Part shown: positions 1-7,821 of the stretch, one piece after another
How positions within the stretch are numbered: position 1 is the stretch's first letter
Layout of the letters: every line of letters starts with the position of its first letter
NCBI GenBank assembly: GCA_910587765.1
Contig: CAJUNR010000054.1
Span: forward strand, 1-18,978
Direction: 5' to 3'
From: an uncultured Lachnospiraceae bacterium
GTDB taxonomy: Bacteria; Bacillota; Clostridia; Lachnospirales; Lachnospiraceae
Length of the DNA: 18,978 bases
The notes under the pieces: generated by a model
The model's database searches: none
What the model was told of the DNA's origin: nothing
Seen by the model: the letters and a program-made list of their open reading frames with translations, nothing else
Program-made: the position numbers and the translations under genes

Positions 1-25
1 TTCGTAGAGTAGAATACTCCACGAA
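1..25. other. hairpin / inverted repeat at window edge
   Basis: The arms at 1-11 and 15-25 are complementary over 11 positions with one A/C mismatch, around a GAA loop. No T tract follows. It could be the end of a terminator for a gene outside the window, or an operator for the gene starting at 81. The window edge prevents a decision. Confidence 0.5.
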
Positions 26-80
26 AATCAACCGGCAGTCTGACCGGCAAAATCCATGTATAACGGGGGGCGGAGCAGAC

Positions 81-584
81 ATGGAGGAGAGAGAGGAACG
101 AATCCTGCACAGTCCGAATATCGTAACGCTCTGTGTGGATTCCTACGGCGGCCGGCGTCAGGCCGGCCGGCTGTATCACTGCTATACCGAGCGTCCCATA
201 CCGTTTTCCTCCCTGCTCGAGGCGTTCGCACGAATGGACTCCTTTTACGACGACCTTCAGTTCCCCTTTGCGTCTACAGAGCGTCGGAGCTTTCGCGCGG
301 AGCGGAAAGCAAAGCGGCGCACGGCGGGAAGACGCGGAGAACTCTCCGCCGTGTCGGAGAAAAAACGAAAGGAAATGAAGGAAATGGAGACGTTTGATCA
401 GGTAATCGGACACAGGGGGACTGACGCGACGTTCGTGATACGCGTGCAGTACCGGCAGCATTCGAGCTGGCAGGGCGAGGTAACGTGGGTGGACGGCGGG
501 AAAAAGGAGTATTTCAGGAGCGCGCTGGAACTTGTGCGGCTGATTGACGGCGTGCTGAACGACTCGGAGGGCGGACCGTCTTAG
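81..584 (+). CDS. small two-domain protein of unknown function, paralog of the 2198-2575 product
   Basis: I do not recognise a named family. The 167-residue product has an N-terminal part (about 15-70: V-x-S-Y, then G-x-L-Y-H, then F-S-S-L) and a C-terminal part (about 118-160) containing YRQHSSWQGEVTW and FRSALELVRLID. A very basic Arg/Lys-rich linker (about 68-108) joins them. Both ends align with the 125-residue protein at 2198-2575, so the two are diverged paralogs. No signal peptide or membrane segment is visible, so it is probably cytoplasmic. The ATG at 81 follows a purine-rich GGGCGGAG at a suitable distance. It lies just upstream of a BTAD regulator and a pilus locus. An accessory or regulatory role is an inference from position only. 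Confidence 0.75.
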   Translation: MEEREERILHSPNIVTLCVDSYGGRRQAGRLYHCYTERPIPFSSLLEAFARMDSFYDDLQFPFASTERRSFRAERKAKRRTAGRRGELSAVSEKKRKEMKEMETFDQVIGHRGTDATFVIRVQYRQHSSWQGEVTWVDGGKKEYFRSALELVRLIDGVLNDSEGGPS

Positions 585-662
585 AAGAGGAAAACCGTTA
601 CTTTTTACATCCATGCCGTCCGGACGCCTGATACGGGCAGATTATCCTTCCAGACCCCGCTT

Positions 663-741
663 GCGCTTAGTGAAGGAACGCAGCGGTACTAAGGCGCGAA
701 AAGACCGCGCCTAAGGACCGGCGCCCTTCAATGGGTCTTTC
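663..741. repeat. structured intergenic element with nested inverted repeats
   Basis: An imperfect stem pairs GCGCTTAGT (663-671) with ACTAAGGCGC (688-697). A perfect 6-bp stem follows, GGCGCG (693-698) with CGCGCC (706-711). AAAGACC (700-706) can alternatively pair with GGTCTTT (735-741). The arms overlap, so mutually exclusive folds are possible. No clear T tract is present. It sits between the small gene ending at 584 and the regulator. From memory it resembles CTTAGT/ACTAAG intergenic repeats seen in Clostridia, but I cannot verify this. Confidence 0.45.
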
Positions 742-821
742 AGGAAAATCTGTCCGCATCAGGCTGAAAACCAGCGTGGGTATAAAAAGTGACGGAAAAC
801 GGGAAGGAGCTTGCGGACCAT

Positions 822-1964
822 ATGGAAGAAGAGAATGTCATACGTTTTGGCTTACTGGGTTCGTTTTCTTATGGAGATTCAGGCACGGTTTTGAGAGCCG
901 GGAAAAAGGCGCTGTCCTTTCTGCAGTATATGATCGTCCATCACGACCGAAGCATCTCCTGCGAGGAACTGATCGAGCAGTTCTGGCCGGAGAACAACAG
1001 CAGCTCGCCGTCCAATGCGCTGCGCTATATGCTGTACAAGGTGCGCACGCTTCTGGAAAACATTTTCCCGGAACAGGAGGATCTGCTGCAGACCTTTCAG
1101 GGTTGCTACGCGTGGAATCCGCAGGTGCGGCTTGTGCTGGACAGCGAGCAGTTCGAGACGGCCTGTCTGGAAGCGCGGAAGACGGCGGGGGAAGAACAAC
1201 TGCAGCGGCTTCTTGACGCGGCCGCTCTGTACCGGGGAGATTTTCTGGCGTCCAACGACAGCGAATGGGCGCTGGTTCTGAGACAGTATTACCGGGTTCT
1301 CTTTCTGGACGTCTGTAAAACCGCGCTTCCGTTATTACATAAAAAGGAAAAATGGACGGAACTTCTGGCCATCTGCGGGCAGGGATACCGCATTGATTTC
1401 GCCATGGAAGAATTTACAGTCTATCAGATGCGGGCGCTGATTGCGCTGGGGCAGCCGGAACAGGCGATGGAGACCTACGAGGCCTTCCGGGAGAAGATGC
1501 TTCAGGAATTTGAGATTCTGCCTTCCGAGACGGTCGAACAGCTCTACACGCTGGCGGTCGGCCTCCGGAAAAAGGATATGGGCGTTCCCGATATCTTCCG
1601 GCTCGTGTGTGAGGACGACAGGGAGCAGAAAGCTTTTTTCTGCACCTTCGAGGTCTTTCAGAACATTGTCGCGCTGGAAAAAAGGCATCTGGAGCGGTCC
1701 GGACAGTCTTCGGCGCTGGTGATCGTCAGCCTGGGAGAGCAGGCGGTTCCGGCCACGGACGCCCGCAGGCTGGAACGGGTCCTGCTGGACGGGCTGCGGG
1801 CGGGCGATCCGGTGGCGAGGCTCGAGGCCGGCTCCTATATCCTGATGCTGACAGGGGCCAGCGTGGAGAACGCGCGGATCGTGATGGGACGGGTGGACTG
1901 CAGTTTCCACAGCACCTACCGTTATTCCAGAGCCAGAATCAGCTACTGGGTGGAGGCATTGTAA
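822..1964 (+). CDS. BTAD-domain (SARP/AfsR-like) transcriptional regulator with degenerate GGDEF-like C-terminus
   Basis: This is a probable cytoplasmic DNA-binding regulator of 380 residues. Residues about 7-80 form an OmpR-type winged helix (IRFGLLGSF start, then SPSNALRYMLYKVRTLL). Residues about 100-250 look like a bacterial transcriptional activation (BTAD) helical domain. Residues about 265-380 have the spacing of a GGDEF-type fold (ALVIVSLG, then LRAGDPVARLEAGSYILML), but the signature itself is lost, so cyclase activity is unlikely. I chose the ATG at 822 because GGAAGGAG lies 12 bases upstream. A GTG at 789 in the same frame lacks a good ribosome binding site. No phosphoacceptor domain is present. 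Its position between two paralogous small genes and upstream of the pilus genes suggests it controls the island. Confidence 0.85.
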   Translation: MEEENVIRFGLLGSFSYGDSGTVLRAGKKALSFLQYMIVHHDRSISCEELIEQFWPENNSSSPSNALRYMLYKVRTLLENIFPEQEDLLQTFQGCYAWNPQVRLVLDSEQFETACLEARKTAGEEQLQRLLDAAALYRGDFLASNDSEWALVLRQYYRVLFLDVCKTALPLLHKKEKWTELLAICGQGYRIDFAMEEFTVYQMRALIALGQPEQAMETYEAFREKMLQEFEILPSETVEQLYTLAVGLRKKDMGVPDIFRLVCEDDREQKAFFCTFEVFQNIVALEKRHLERSGQSSALVIVSLGEQAVPATDARRLERVLLDGLRAGDPVARLEAGSYILMLTGASVENARIVMGRVDCSFHSTYRYSRARISYWVEAL

Positions 1965-1981
1965 TTAATTATGCACACGGG

Positions 1982-2001
1982 CAGGGAAGTAATCTTCCCT
2001 G
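1982..2001. other. perfect hairpin after the regulator gene
   Basis: An 8-bp perfect stem, CAGGGAAG (1982-1989) with CTTCCCTG (1994-2001), encloses a TAAT tetraloop. It starts 17 bases after the regulator stop codon. No T tract follows, so it may stabilise the mRNA 3' end rather than terminate transcription. A similar hairpin recurs at 2146-2163. Confidence 0.6.
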
Positions 2002-2037
2002 GTCGATTACAGAAAAATAATATTGTCATTTTATGAA

Positions 2038-2072
2038 AAAATAACAGACTGCTAACGGCGGCCTGTTATTTT
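2038..2072. terminator. probable intrinsic terminator after the BTAD regulator
   Basis: A 10-bp perfect stem, AAAATAACAG (2038-2047) with CTGTTATTTT (2063-2072), ends in a T-rich arm followed by GTTTATAT. The A-rich left arm makes it potentially bidirectional. It separates the regulator from the gene at 2198, which implies that a promoter for the second transcription unit lies after 2072, although no convincing -35/-10 pair is visible there. Confidence 0.65.
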
Positions 2073-2080
2073 GTTTATAT

Positions 2081-2170
2081 ACACAGGGGCGTCCGGCGCC
2101 GGCAAAAAGAGGCCGGCAGGCCGACGGACACCCGGTGCGCGGGCAGGGGAAGCGGTCTTCCCCGCCTGAC
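2081..2170 (-). repeat. copy A of a repeated structured intergenic element (inverted relative to 16233-16320)
   Basis: Read on the minus strand, this segment matches 16233-16320 read on the plus strand. A 33-bp core at 2110-2142 differs from the other copy at only two positions. It includes the 15-base run CCGCGCACCGGGTGT. Flanking hairpins are kept: GGGGAAG (2146-2152) with CTTCCCC (2157-2163), and a GCCGGC stem with an A/T-rich loop around 2098-2117. The segment lies just upstream of the gene at 2198. Function is unknown: a protein-binding site, a small non-autonomous repeat or a structured leader are all possible. Confidence 0.65.
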
Positions 2171-2197
2171 GGAGAAAACGGAAAAGGTGGTGATGGT

Positions 2198-2575
2198 ATG
2201 GCGCTTCAGGGAAGGATGCTTCCATGCCGCAGCCGGGAGGCCGTAGTTACGGTTAAGACGTATGAGGACGGCATCATGGACGGCTGCCTGCAGCATCCGC
2301 GGCTGGAAAAAAAGGAAACATTCAGAAGCCTGTCGCAGATGATACTCCTTCTGAACCGCCTGATTGATCTGGAATATTGCCTGAATCAACCGTTGCCGCT
2401 TGTTCAGCCGGAATATGAAGAAAAGAAAAGCATGGCGGTATTTCGCATACAGATCCTTTTCCGGGAACATTCGACCTGGCAGGGAAGGCTGATCTGGCAG
2501 GACCAGAATCAGGAAGTAGTATTTAAAAGCGTGATGGAACTGATCGAACTGCTGGATGAGATTCTCGCAGGGTGA
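2198..2575 (+). CDS. small protein of unknown function, paralog of the 81-584 product
   Basis: This 125-residue protein is of unrecognised function. Its C-terminal part (about 80-123) contains FRIQILFREHSTWQGRLIW and then VFKSVMELIELLD. This matches the C-terminus of the 167-residue protein at 81-584. The N-terminal part (V-K-T-Y, then G-C-L-Q-H, then F-R-S-L) also aligns, but the basic linker of the first paralog is missing. There is no signal peptide or membrane segment. ATG 2198 has AAGGTGG seven bases upstream. An in-frame GTG at 2135 lies inside the repeated element and was rejected. It lies 96 bases upstream of the coiled-coil gene and heads the run that leads to the pilus genes. Confidence 0.78.
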   Translation: MALQGRMLPCRSREAVVTVKTYEDGIMDGCLQHPRLEKKETFRSLSQMILLLNRLIDLEYCLNQPLPLVQPEYEEKKSMAVFRIQILFREHSTWQGRLIWQDQNQEVVFKSVMELIELLDEILAG

Positions 2576-2671
2576 CGGACGGCCCTCCCTCGGGGCGTGG
2601 ATTTCCCCGAATGTATGGGAGACGGAGAAGAAAGCGCAGGGCGGCGTCGGACAGGGGAGGAGGAAAACCGC

Positions 2672-2929
2672 ATGACGGAGAAAGAACTGAGACGTTTGAA
2701 GAGGGCGGAACTTCTGGAACTTCTGATTGCGCAGACGGAGGAAACGGAGACGCTGAAGGCGAAGCTCGAGCAGGCGGAGGCGAAGCTTGCCAGCCGGGAG
2801 CTGGCCGTCGAGGAGGCCGGAAATCTGGCGGAGGCGGCGCTTAGGCTGAACGGCGTCTTTGAAGCGGCGCAGAAAACAGCGGATCAGTATCTGGAAAATA
2901 TCCGCCGCAGGGCGGCCGAAGGGGAATAG
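2672..2929 (+). CDS. small coiled-coil protein of unknown function
   Basis: The 85-residue product is rich in Glu, Leu, Lys and Ala with heptad-like spacing over residues about 3-60, so it is predicted to be a cytoplasmic coiled coil. A distinctive segment at about 50-78 (GNLAEAALRLNGVFEAAQ, then ADQYLENI) looks conserved rather than random. I believe similar short proteins occur beside signal peptidase and pilus genes in Clostridia, but I know no function. ATG 2672 follows an excellent AGGGGAGGAGG site. The stop at 2929 is five bases before the signal peptidase start, which indicates co-transcription and probable translational coupling. A scaffold or regulatory role in secretion is inference. 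Confidence 0.75.
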   Translation: MTEKELRRLKRAELLELLIAQTEETETLKAKLEQAEAKLASRELAVEEAGNLAEAALRLNGVFEAAQKTADQYLENIRRRAAEGE

Positions 2930-2934
2930 GATCC

Positions 2935-3522
2935 ATGAGACAGAAAAAAGAACGGATCCGGCCGACGCTGGAAGAACTCCGGGCGGAGCTGAAAAGGGAA
3001 CGGTACAGGCAGAGCTACGGCAGAACCCTGCTGGGAACAGTCAACACGCTGATCGTCGTGGCGGCGGTCGCCGTTCTAGTGGCGACGCTTCTGCTTCCGG
3101 TGCTTCAGATCTACGGCGGCAGCATGACGCCGACGCTGCAGGGCGGAGACATCGTCGTCTCGCTGAAGGAGACGGATTTCGCGCGCGGGGACGTCGTTGC
3201 TTTCTATTATAACAACAAAATTCTGGTAAAACGGGTGATCGCCATGCCCGGCGAATGGGTCGATATAGACGACGACGGAAACGTATATGTCAATAATATC
3301 CTTTTGGATGAACCGTACCTTCCGGAAAGGAGCAGGGCGCTGGGAGAGTGCGATATCGCGCTGCCCTATCAGGTTCCGGACAGCCGGATCTTCGTGATGG
3401 GGGATCACAGAAGCGTCTCCGTGGACAGCCGGAGCACCTCCGTGGGATGCGTGGCGGAGGAACAACTGGTGGGAAAGCTGGTATTCCGGGTCTGGCCGGT
3501 CGGCGGTTTCGGTTCGATTTGA
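2935..3522 (+). CDS. lepB: type I signal peptidase (Ser/Lys class), pilus-associated
   Basis: This membrane serine protease removes Sec signal peptides. The 195-residue sequence has a basic N-terminal cytoplasmic part and one membrane segment (about 34-58). The catalytic serine is in GGSMTPTL (Ser63) and the general-base lysine is in VKRVIAMPGE (Lys99). The C-terminal box is GDHRSVSVDSRS (about 156-167), where the more usual form has Asn in place of His158. The length fits small Gram-positive SPase I enzymes. It lies immediately upstream of the adhesin and pilin genes, which suggests it is dedicated to pilus subunits. That differs from the SipW-type enzyme at the other end of the locus. The symbol reflects family, not proven orthology. 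Confidence 0.93.
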   Translation: MRQKKERIRPTLEELRAELKRERYRQSYGRTLLGTVNTLIVVAAVAVLVATLLLPVLQIYGGSMTPTLQGGDIVVSLKETDFARGDVVAFYYNNKILVKRVIAMPGEWVDIDDDGNVYVNNILLDEPYLPERSRALGECDIALPYQVPDSRIFVMGDHRSVSVDSRSTSVGCVAEEQLVGKLVFRVWPVGGFGSI

Positions 3523-3552
3523 TGATGGTGATGGGATAAAGGAGGTATTCCG

Positions 3553-6500
3553 ATGGAAACTTCTATTCTGAAGAAAGCAGGGGAACTTCTGCTGGAGAGG
3601 AGCAGATACAGACAGTGGTACAGGTGTGTGGCCGGGATGGCGGCGGTGGTCGTATTCGTGACGGTCTACACCCTCATTCTGCCGGCGATTACGCTGGAGA
3701 AGGAAACCTTCTGCGGCCTGGAAGAGCATACGCATACGGAAGACTGCTATGAGAACGTTCTGATCTGCGCTCAAGAGGGGACGGGAACCGGCGCGGCTTC
3801 AGAGGGAGCGGAGACGTCCGGGACGTCGGAAGATTCCGCGCAGTCCGATCATCCGTCTGAGGAGGACGGCTCCGGCGGACAGGAGGAAACGGAGGAGCAG
3901 TCGTCTTCGGATAAAGAAGAGCCGGAGGCGCATGAACATACGGACGGCTGTTATGAGAAGAAGCTGATCTGCGGCTTGGAAGAACATACGCATTCAGAGA
4001 AATGTTCTGAAAAGCAGGCGGCTTCGGAGGAGGAGAAAGAACACGTTCATACGGAAGACTGCTATGACGAGGACGGAAAGCTGATTTGCCGGGAGGAAGA
4101 AGCGGAAGAAAAAACAGAGGAGAACCCAGCGGAAGAGGAAAGCGGCAAAGAAGGCGGTGAGGAAGAAGAACCGGCTGTATTCTGCGGTCTGGAAGAACAT
4201 GTACATACAGATGACTGTTATGATACGGACGGAGAGCTGGTCTGCGCTCTGGAAGAGCACGAGCACACGGAAGCATGCTGCAGCGAGGCGATTTTCATGC
4301 TGGCGGATGCGGACGAGGCGGAATGGATTGAGGTGGAAAATGAATCGGAACTGAGCGAGGCGGTCGCTCGTGTTCAAAACGGCGGACAGATTTCCATCCG
4401 GGTAACCGCTGATTTTGGCACCGGCAGGACCTACGAGCTCCGTGAGCCGGGGAACGAGCCGGCCGCTGATCCGCAAAACGGTTCAGAGAGAGGAACCGAG
4501 GCAGTCCTTGATCTGAACGGGCATACGATAACGTGTACCGGAAACGGATATTTGTTTAAGGTATCCGGAGCAAAGCTGACCGTTTGCGATCAGAGCGAGG
4601 CAGCGAACGATCCGGCGGCGGTCACGGTCGGCGAGGCGGACGCCGCTGAGGAAGGCGCAGCGTCCTATGATAAAGACAATAAAACCCTGACGTATTACTT
4701 TACAGAATATAGTTCCGATACGGCGGAACTCGTCCGGAAAAAGGCGGTGGCAGACCTGAACGGAGTCGGCGCGGTCGAAGGCTCTGGGGGAGACGGCCTG
4801 CTTTATGTGGAAAAACAGGGCATTCTGGACATTGCGGGCGGCAGGTTTACCAATACGGGCGGAAAACATGCGTTGGTGGCCGAATGGACAGGAGACGGCA
4901 GAGAAGGGAATACGATTCATATTTCCGGCGGCTGTCTCTGCGGCAGCGGAAGCAATGATAAGGGAGGCGGCGTTTATTTCGGCGGCGGAAATCTGACGAT
5001 CAGCGGCGGCGTGATTGCCGCGAATCGGGCGGCGGGACAGGGCGGCGGCCTCTGCGCGGAGGTGAACGGCAATGTCGTCATGACCGGCGGCGTGATATCG
5101 GGAAATACGGCGACGGGACAGGGCGGCGGCCTCTATGTAAAGGGCCGGTTTGAGATGACCGGCGGGGAGATCGTCGGCAATCAGGCGGGCAAAGACGGCG
5201 GCGGTCTCTGTGCGGACGGCGAATTAACCGTACAGCAGAGCGTAATCGCGTATAATACAAGCGGCAGTTCCGGCGGCGGAATCGCGGCGTGGAGCGGGAG
5301 CAGGGATTATTCCCTCAGCGGGAGTCAGATCATCGGCAATACTGCATATGCGCAGGGCGGAGGAGTCTATGCCAACAAAAAGCTTATCGTCGCGGACAGC
5401 ACGATTAAGAGCAATAAAGTATTGCGGACCGACGGAAACGGGAAAGGGGGCGGCATTCGCCTGGCGGACGGACCGGAGCTGGAGATAACGAACAGTGCCA
5501 TTGCCGATAACGAGGCGGACAACGGCGGCGGAGTGCATGTGGATGGAAATGTGAGCTTCCACAGCGGGACAGTCCGGGGAAACGCTGCGACGAAATTCGG
5601 CGGCGGCATCTACGCGGGCAACGGCCTGACCTTCGAGGATGGGACTGTCGCTTCGAACCGGGCGGCCGAAAACGGCGGCGGTATGTACGTGGCAGGAAGC
5701 CTGATCTTTGCGAAAGGGACCGTCAGCTCGAATGAGGCGGTCAGATACGGCGGCGGTATCTATCTGGACGGTAAAAATCGCTCCGAGTCCTCGATAAAAG
5801 GCGGAACGATTGCCGGGAATCAGACGACCATGAAAGTGGTTGCAGAAGATGTAAAAGAGGATAATACGGCCAGAGAAGGCACGGCAGCTTCAGGAGGCGG
5901 CGGAATCTACGTCACGAACAGTACCTTTGCCTTTGAGGGCGGAGAAGTCAGCGGCAACACGGCAAGCCTGACCGGCGGCGGGATGTTCATTCATAAGACA
6001 GCGTTTACCATGTCGGGAGGAACGGTCAAAGACAACACGGCCGCGAGAGGCGAAGGAGGAGGCATCCGCTTCTGTGCCGACAGCGACGGCCTGATACAGG
6101 CCGGAGAAGGAAGGAAGGTCAGCATTACCGGAAATCGGACGGACACGACGCACGACTGGGGCGGCGGCGGAATCTTCGTATCGCAGGACGGCAGGCTGAG
6201 AATCTATAACGCGCTCGTGACAGACAACAGCGCCGGCGGCTTCGGCGGCGGCGTCGGAGGCTGCTCGACCGGACGGCTGGACCTGTCCGCTGAGCAGGGT
6301 ACGGCCATATACGGCAACACTGCGGCCGGCACGACCATGTCCACGACGACGAAGAAGCAGGAGGACCGCATTGCCAAAAACGATTCCAGATTCATGTACG
6401 GAGATTATTATCAGGACTACTTCTGCGCGTATGTGAGCAAAGTATCCGGCAGCATGCTGGGCGGCGGCGATTACGACTGGATCGGCAGCCGCGACTATCA

Positions 6501-7752
6501 GTCGGTACGGATTCGGTACGGCGAGCTGGCTTCCGCCAGCCAGATGATGGGCCTGACGGCCCATCCGAGCCAGAGCGCGAGGGAGGCGGCGGCAGGCAGA
6601 GCCAGCGTACTGATCAGCGGAAATTATTCCAACACGCACGGCGGCGGCGTGATGAGCAACGGCATCCTGGTCCTGGGAGGAGAGACGCCGGAGAGATTTG
6701 ACGTCGGTCTCCGCATCGACGCAAGAAAGCGGTTTGCGGATGAGAACGGAAATCCGTATCCGCTGGATCCCGGACAGTTCCAGTTCGTGCTGCTGGATCC
6801 GGCGACAGCCGATCTCCGCTATGATGCGGATAGCGGGAAGATTGCTTTCCATCCGGAGAGCACGGTGATCGCTCCGGTCGGCAACGACGCGGACGGGGAT
6901 ATCTTCTTCTTCCTCTCCTATGCACAGACGGGCGAGTACACGTACTACCTGCTGGAGAAAGCAGAAGAAGTGGAAGGGATTCAATACGATACGGCGGTGT
7001 ATAAGATCAGCGTGACGGTCGGGGAACAGGGAACAGGAGATGCAATGGCACTGATCGTAAGCGGCGTGCAGGCGCAGGTTCTGTCGAATCCTGAGTCCCT
7101 GCCACAGGTGCAGATTCCGCCGGATCCGGATTCTCAGCCGAATCAGCAGGAGTGGCAGAGCTGCGGGGTATCCGTGGAAAATGCCGGCTCCACTGTCAAA
7201 ACCTGCATCGCGAAGATCAGCAGGCAGGGTCAGAATGATACGTTTGTCAATACAGGCAGCAAACCGCTTTACTTCCGGATCCGCAAGCAGGACAGCGAGG
7301 ATAAGGAAGCGCTCATCAATGTCGGGTTTACGCTCGAGGAAGAAGCGGAGGACGGCCAGAGCGGTCAGAGCGTATCCCGGCGAACGGGATCCGACGGTTT
7401 TATCGCCTTTCCGGTGGAAAAGGGGAAGAACTATCTCCTGCGCGAGACAGAGCCCCTGGCCGGATATCTGGGCGCGGGCCCCTGGCGGGTAGCGGTAGAC
7501 GGGGAAGGCACGATCACACTGTCCGAGGCTTTCGATTCGGAAGGGGAGGGCGAGACGACGATTACACCGACTTCGGCGGAGGGCTCGGATGACTATTATT
7601 ACATCATCGAGAACACCCCGCGGACCTTCGCGCTGCCGGATACCGGGGACGCCGGCACAGAGCCGTACGCGGCGGCGGGCATCCTTCTGCTGCTTTGCGC
7701 GGGTCTTCTGTACAGGAAGAAATGCAGGGAAGGGGGCATGCATCGTAAGTAA
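3553..7752 (+). CDS. large LPXTG-anchored beta-helix adhesin, likely pilus tip or shaft-associated subunit
   Basis: This is a 1399-residue surface protein. Residues 1-24 are hydrophilic, followed by a membrane segment (about 25-46) ending in TLILPAITLEKE. Residues 54-243 hold six Cys/His motifs of the type EHxHTxxCY, set in acidic linkers, and look metal-binding. Residues about 260-1020 are repeats around GGxIxGNxAxxxGGGxY, typical of right-handed parallel beta-helices. After that comes a pilin isopeptide-type domain (about 1045-1190, FQFVLLDPA then YYLLEKAEE) and a Cna_B/SpaA-like domain (about 1230-1345) with LRETEPLAGY. The sorting signal is LPDTG (1361-1365), a hydrophobic stretch and a basic tail. 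It would be processed by the adjacent sortase. The ribosome binding site is AAAGGAGG before ATG 3553. Tip position is inferred from size and gene order. Confidence 0.9.
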   Translation: METSILKKAGELLLERSRYRQWYRCVAGMAAVVVFVTVYTLILPAITLEKETFCGLEEHTHTEDCYENVLICAQEGTGTGAASEGAETSGTSEDSAQSDHPSEEDGSGGQEETEEQSSSDKEEPEAHEHTDGCYEKKLICGLEEHTHSEKCSEKQAASEEEKEHVHTEDCYDEDGKLICREEEAEEKTEENPAEEESGKEGGEEEEPAVFCGLEEHVHTDDCYDTDGELVCALEEHEHTEACCSEAIFMLADADEAEWIEVENESELSEAVARVQNGGQISIRVTADFGTGRTYELREPGNEPAADPQNGSERGTEAVLDLNGHTITCTGNGYLFKVSGAKLTVCDQSEAANDPAAVTVGEADAAEEGAASYDKDNKTLTYYFTEYSSDTAELVRKKAVADLNGVGAVEGSGGDGLLYVEKQGILDIAGGRFTNTGGKHALVAEWTGDGREGNTIHISGGCLCGSGSNDKGGGVYFGGGNLTISGGVIAANRAAGQGGGLCAEVNGNVVMTGGVISGNTATGQGGGLYVKGRFEMTGGEIVGNQAGKDGGGLCADGELTVQQSVIAYNTSGSSGGGIAAWSGSRDYSLSGSQIIGNTAYAQGGGVYANKKLIVADSTIKSNKVLRTDGNGKGGGIRLADGPELEITNSAIADNEADNGGGVHVDGNVSFHSGTVRGNAATKFGGGIYAGNGLTFEDGTVASNRAAENGGGMYVAGSLIFAKGTVSSNEAVRYGGGIYLDGKNRSESSIKGGTIAGNQTTMKVVAEDVKEDNTAREGTAASGGGGIYVTNSTFAFEGGEVSGNTASLTGGGMFIHKTAFTMSGGTVKDNTAARGEGGGIRFCADSDGLIQAGEGRKVSITGNRTDTTHDWGGGGIFVSQDGRLRIYNALVTDNSAGGFGGGVGGCSTGRLDLSAEQGTAIYGNTAAGTTMSTTTKKQEDRIAKNDSRFMYGDYYQDYFCAYVSKVSGSMLGGGDYDWIGSRDYQSVRIRYGELASASQMMGLTAHPSQSAREAAAGRASVLISGNYSNTHGGGVMSNGILVLGGETPERFDVGLRIDARKRFADENGNPYPLDPGQFQFVLLDPATADLRYDADSGKIAFHPESTVIAPVGNDADGDIFFFLSYAQTGEYTYYLLEKAEEVEGIQYDTAVYKISVTVGEQGTGDAMALIVSGVQAQVLSNPESLPQVQIPPDPDSQPNQQEWQSCGVSVENAGSTVKTCIAKISRQGQNDTFVNTGSKPLYFRIRKQDSEDKEALINVGFTLEEEAEDGQSGQSVSRRTGSDGFIAFPVEKGKNYLLRETEPLAGYLGAGPWRVAVDGEGTITLSEAFDSEGEGETTITPTSAEGSDDYYYIIENTPRTFALPDTGDAGTEPYAAAGILLLLCAGLLYRKKCREGGMHRK
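5033..5134 (+). repeat. in-frame 81-bp repeat period inside the adhesin
   Basis: The same 21-base stretch (start CGGGACAGGGCGGCGG) occurs at 5033-5053 and 5114-5134, exactly 81 bases (27 codons) apart. It encodes one turn of the beta-helix repeat. Such near-identity at DNA level suggests recent duplication or gene-internal recombination. Many further, more diverged GGCGGCGG-containing units run from about 4930 to 6650. Confidence 0.8.
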
Positions 7753-7821
7753 CCGGAACCGCATTTATCAATATAGACAGACAGTAACCAGTCAAAAAAG
7801 AAAGAAAAAGGAGAGTAGATT

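Noticed and set aside
781..786. TATAAA as -10 box for the BTAD regulator
   Set aside because: No acceptable -35 hexamer or extended -10 lies at the right distance, so the promoter remains unassigned.
1968..1980. Possible third fragment of the repeated element (ATGCACACGG shared with 16233-16320)
   Set aside because: Only 10 bases match and the following sequence differs. This could be chance, so I did not count it as a copy.
5890..7764. 624-codon open frame on the minus strand opposite the adhesin
   Set aside because: It is antisense to a clearly recognisable beta-helix/LPXTG protein. Composition is Arg/Ala/His-rich as expected of a GC-rich shadow frame, with no domain or ribosome binding site evidence.
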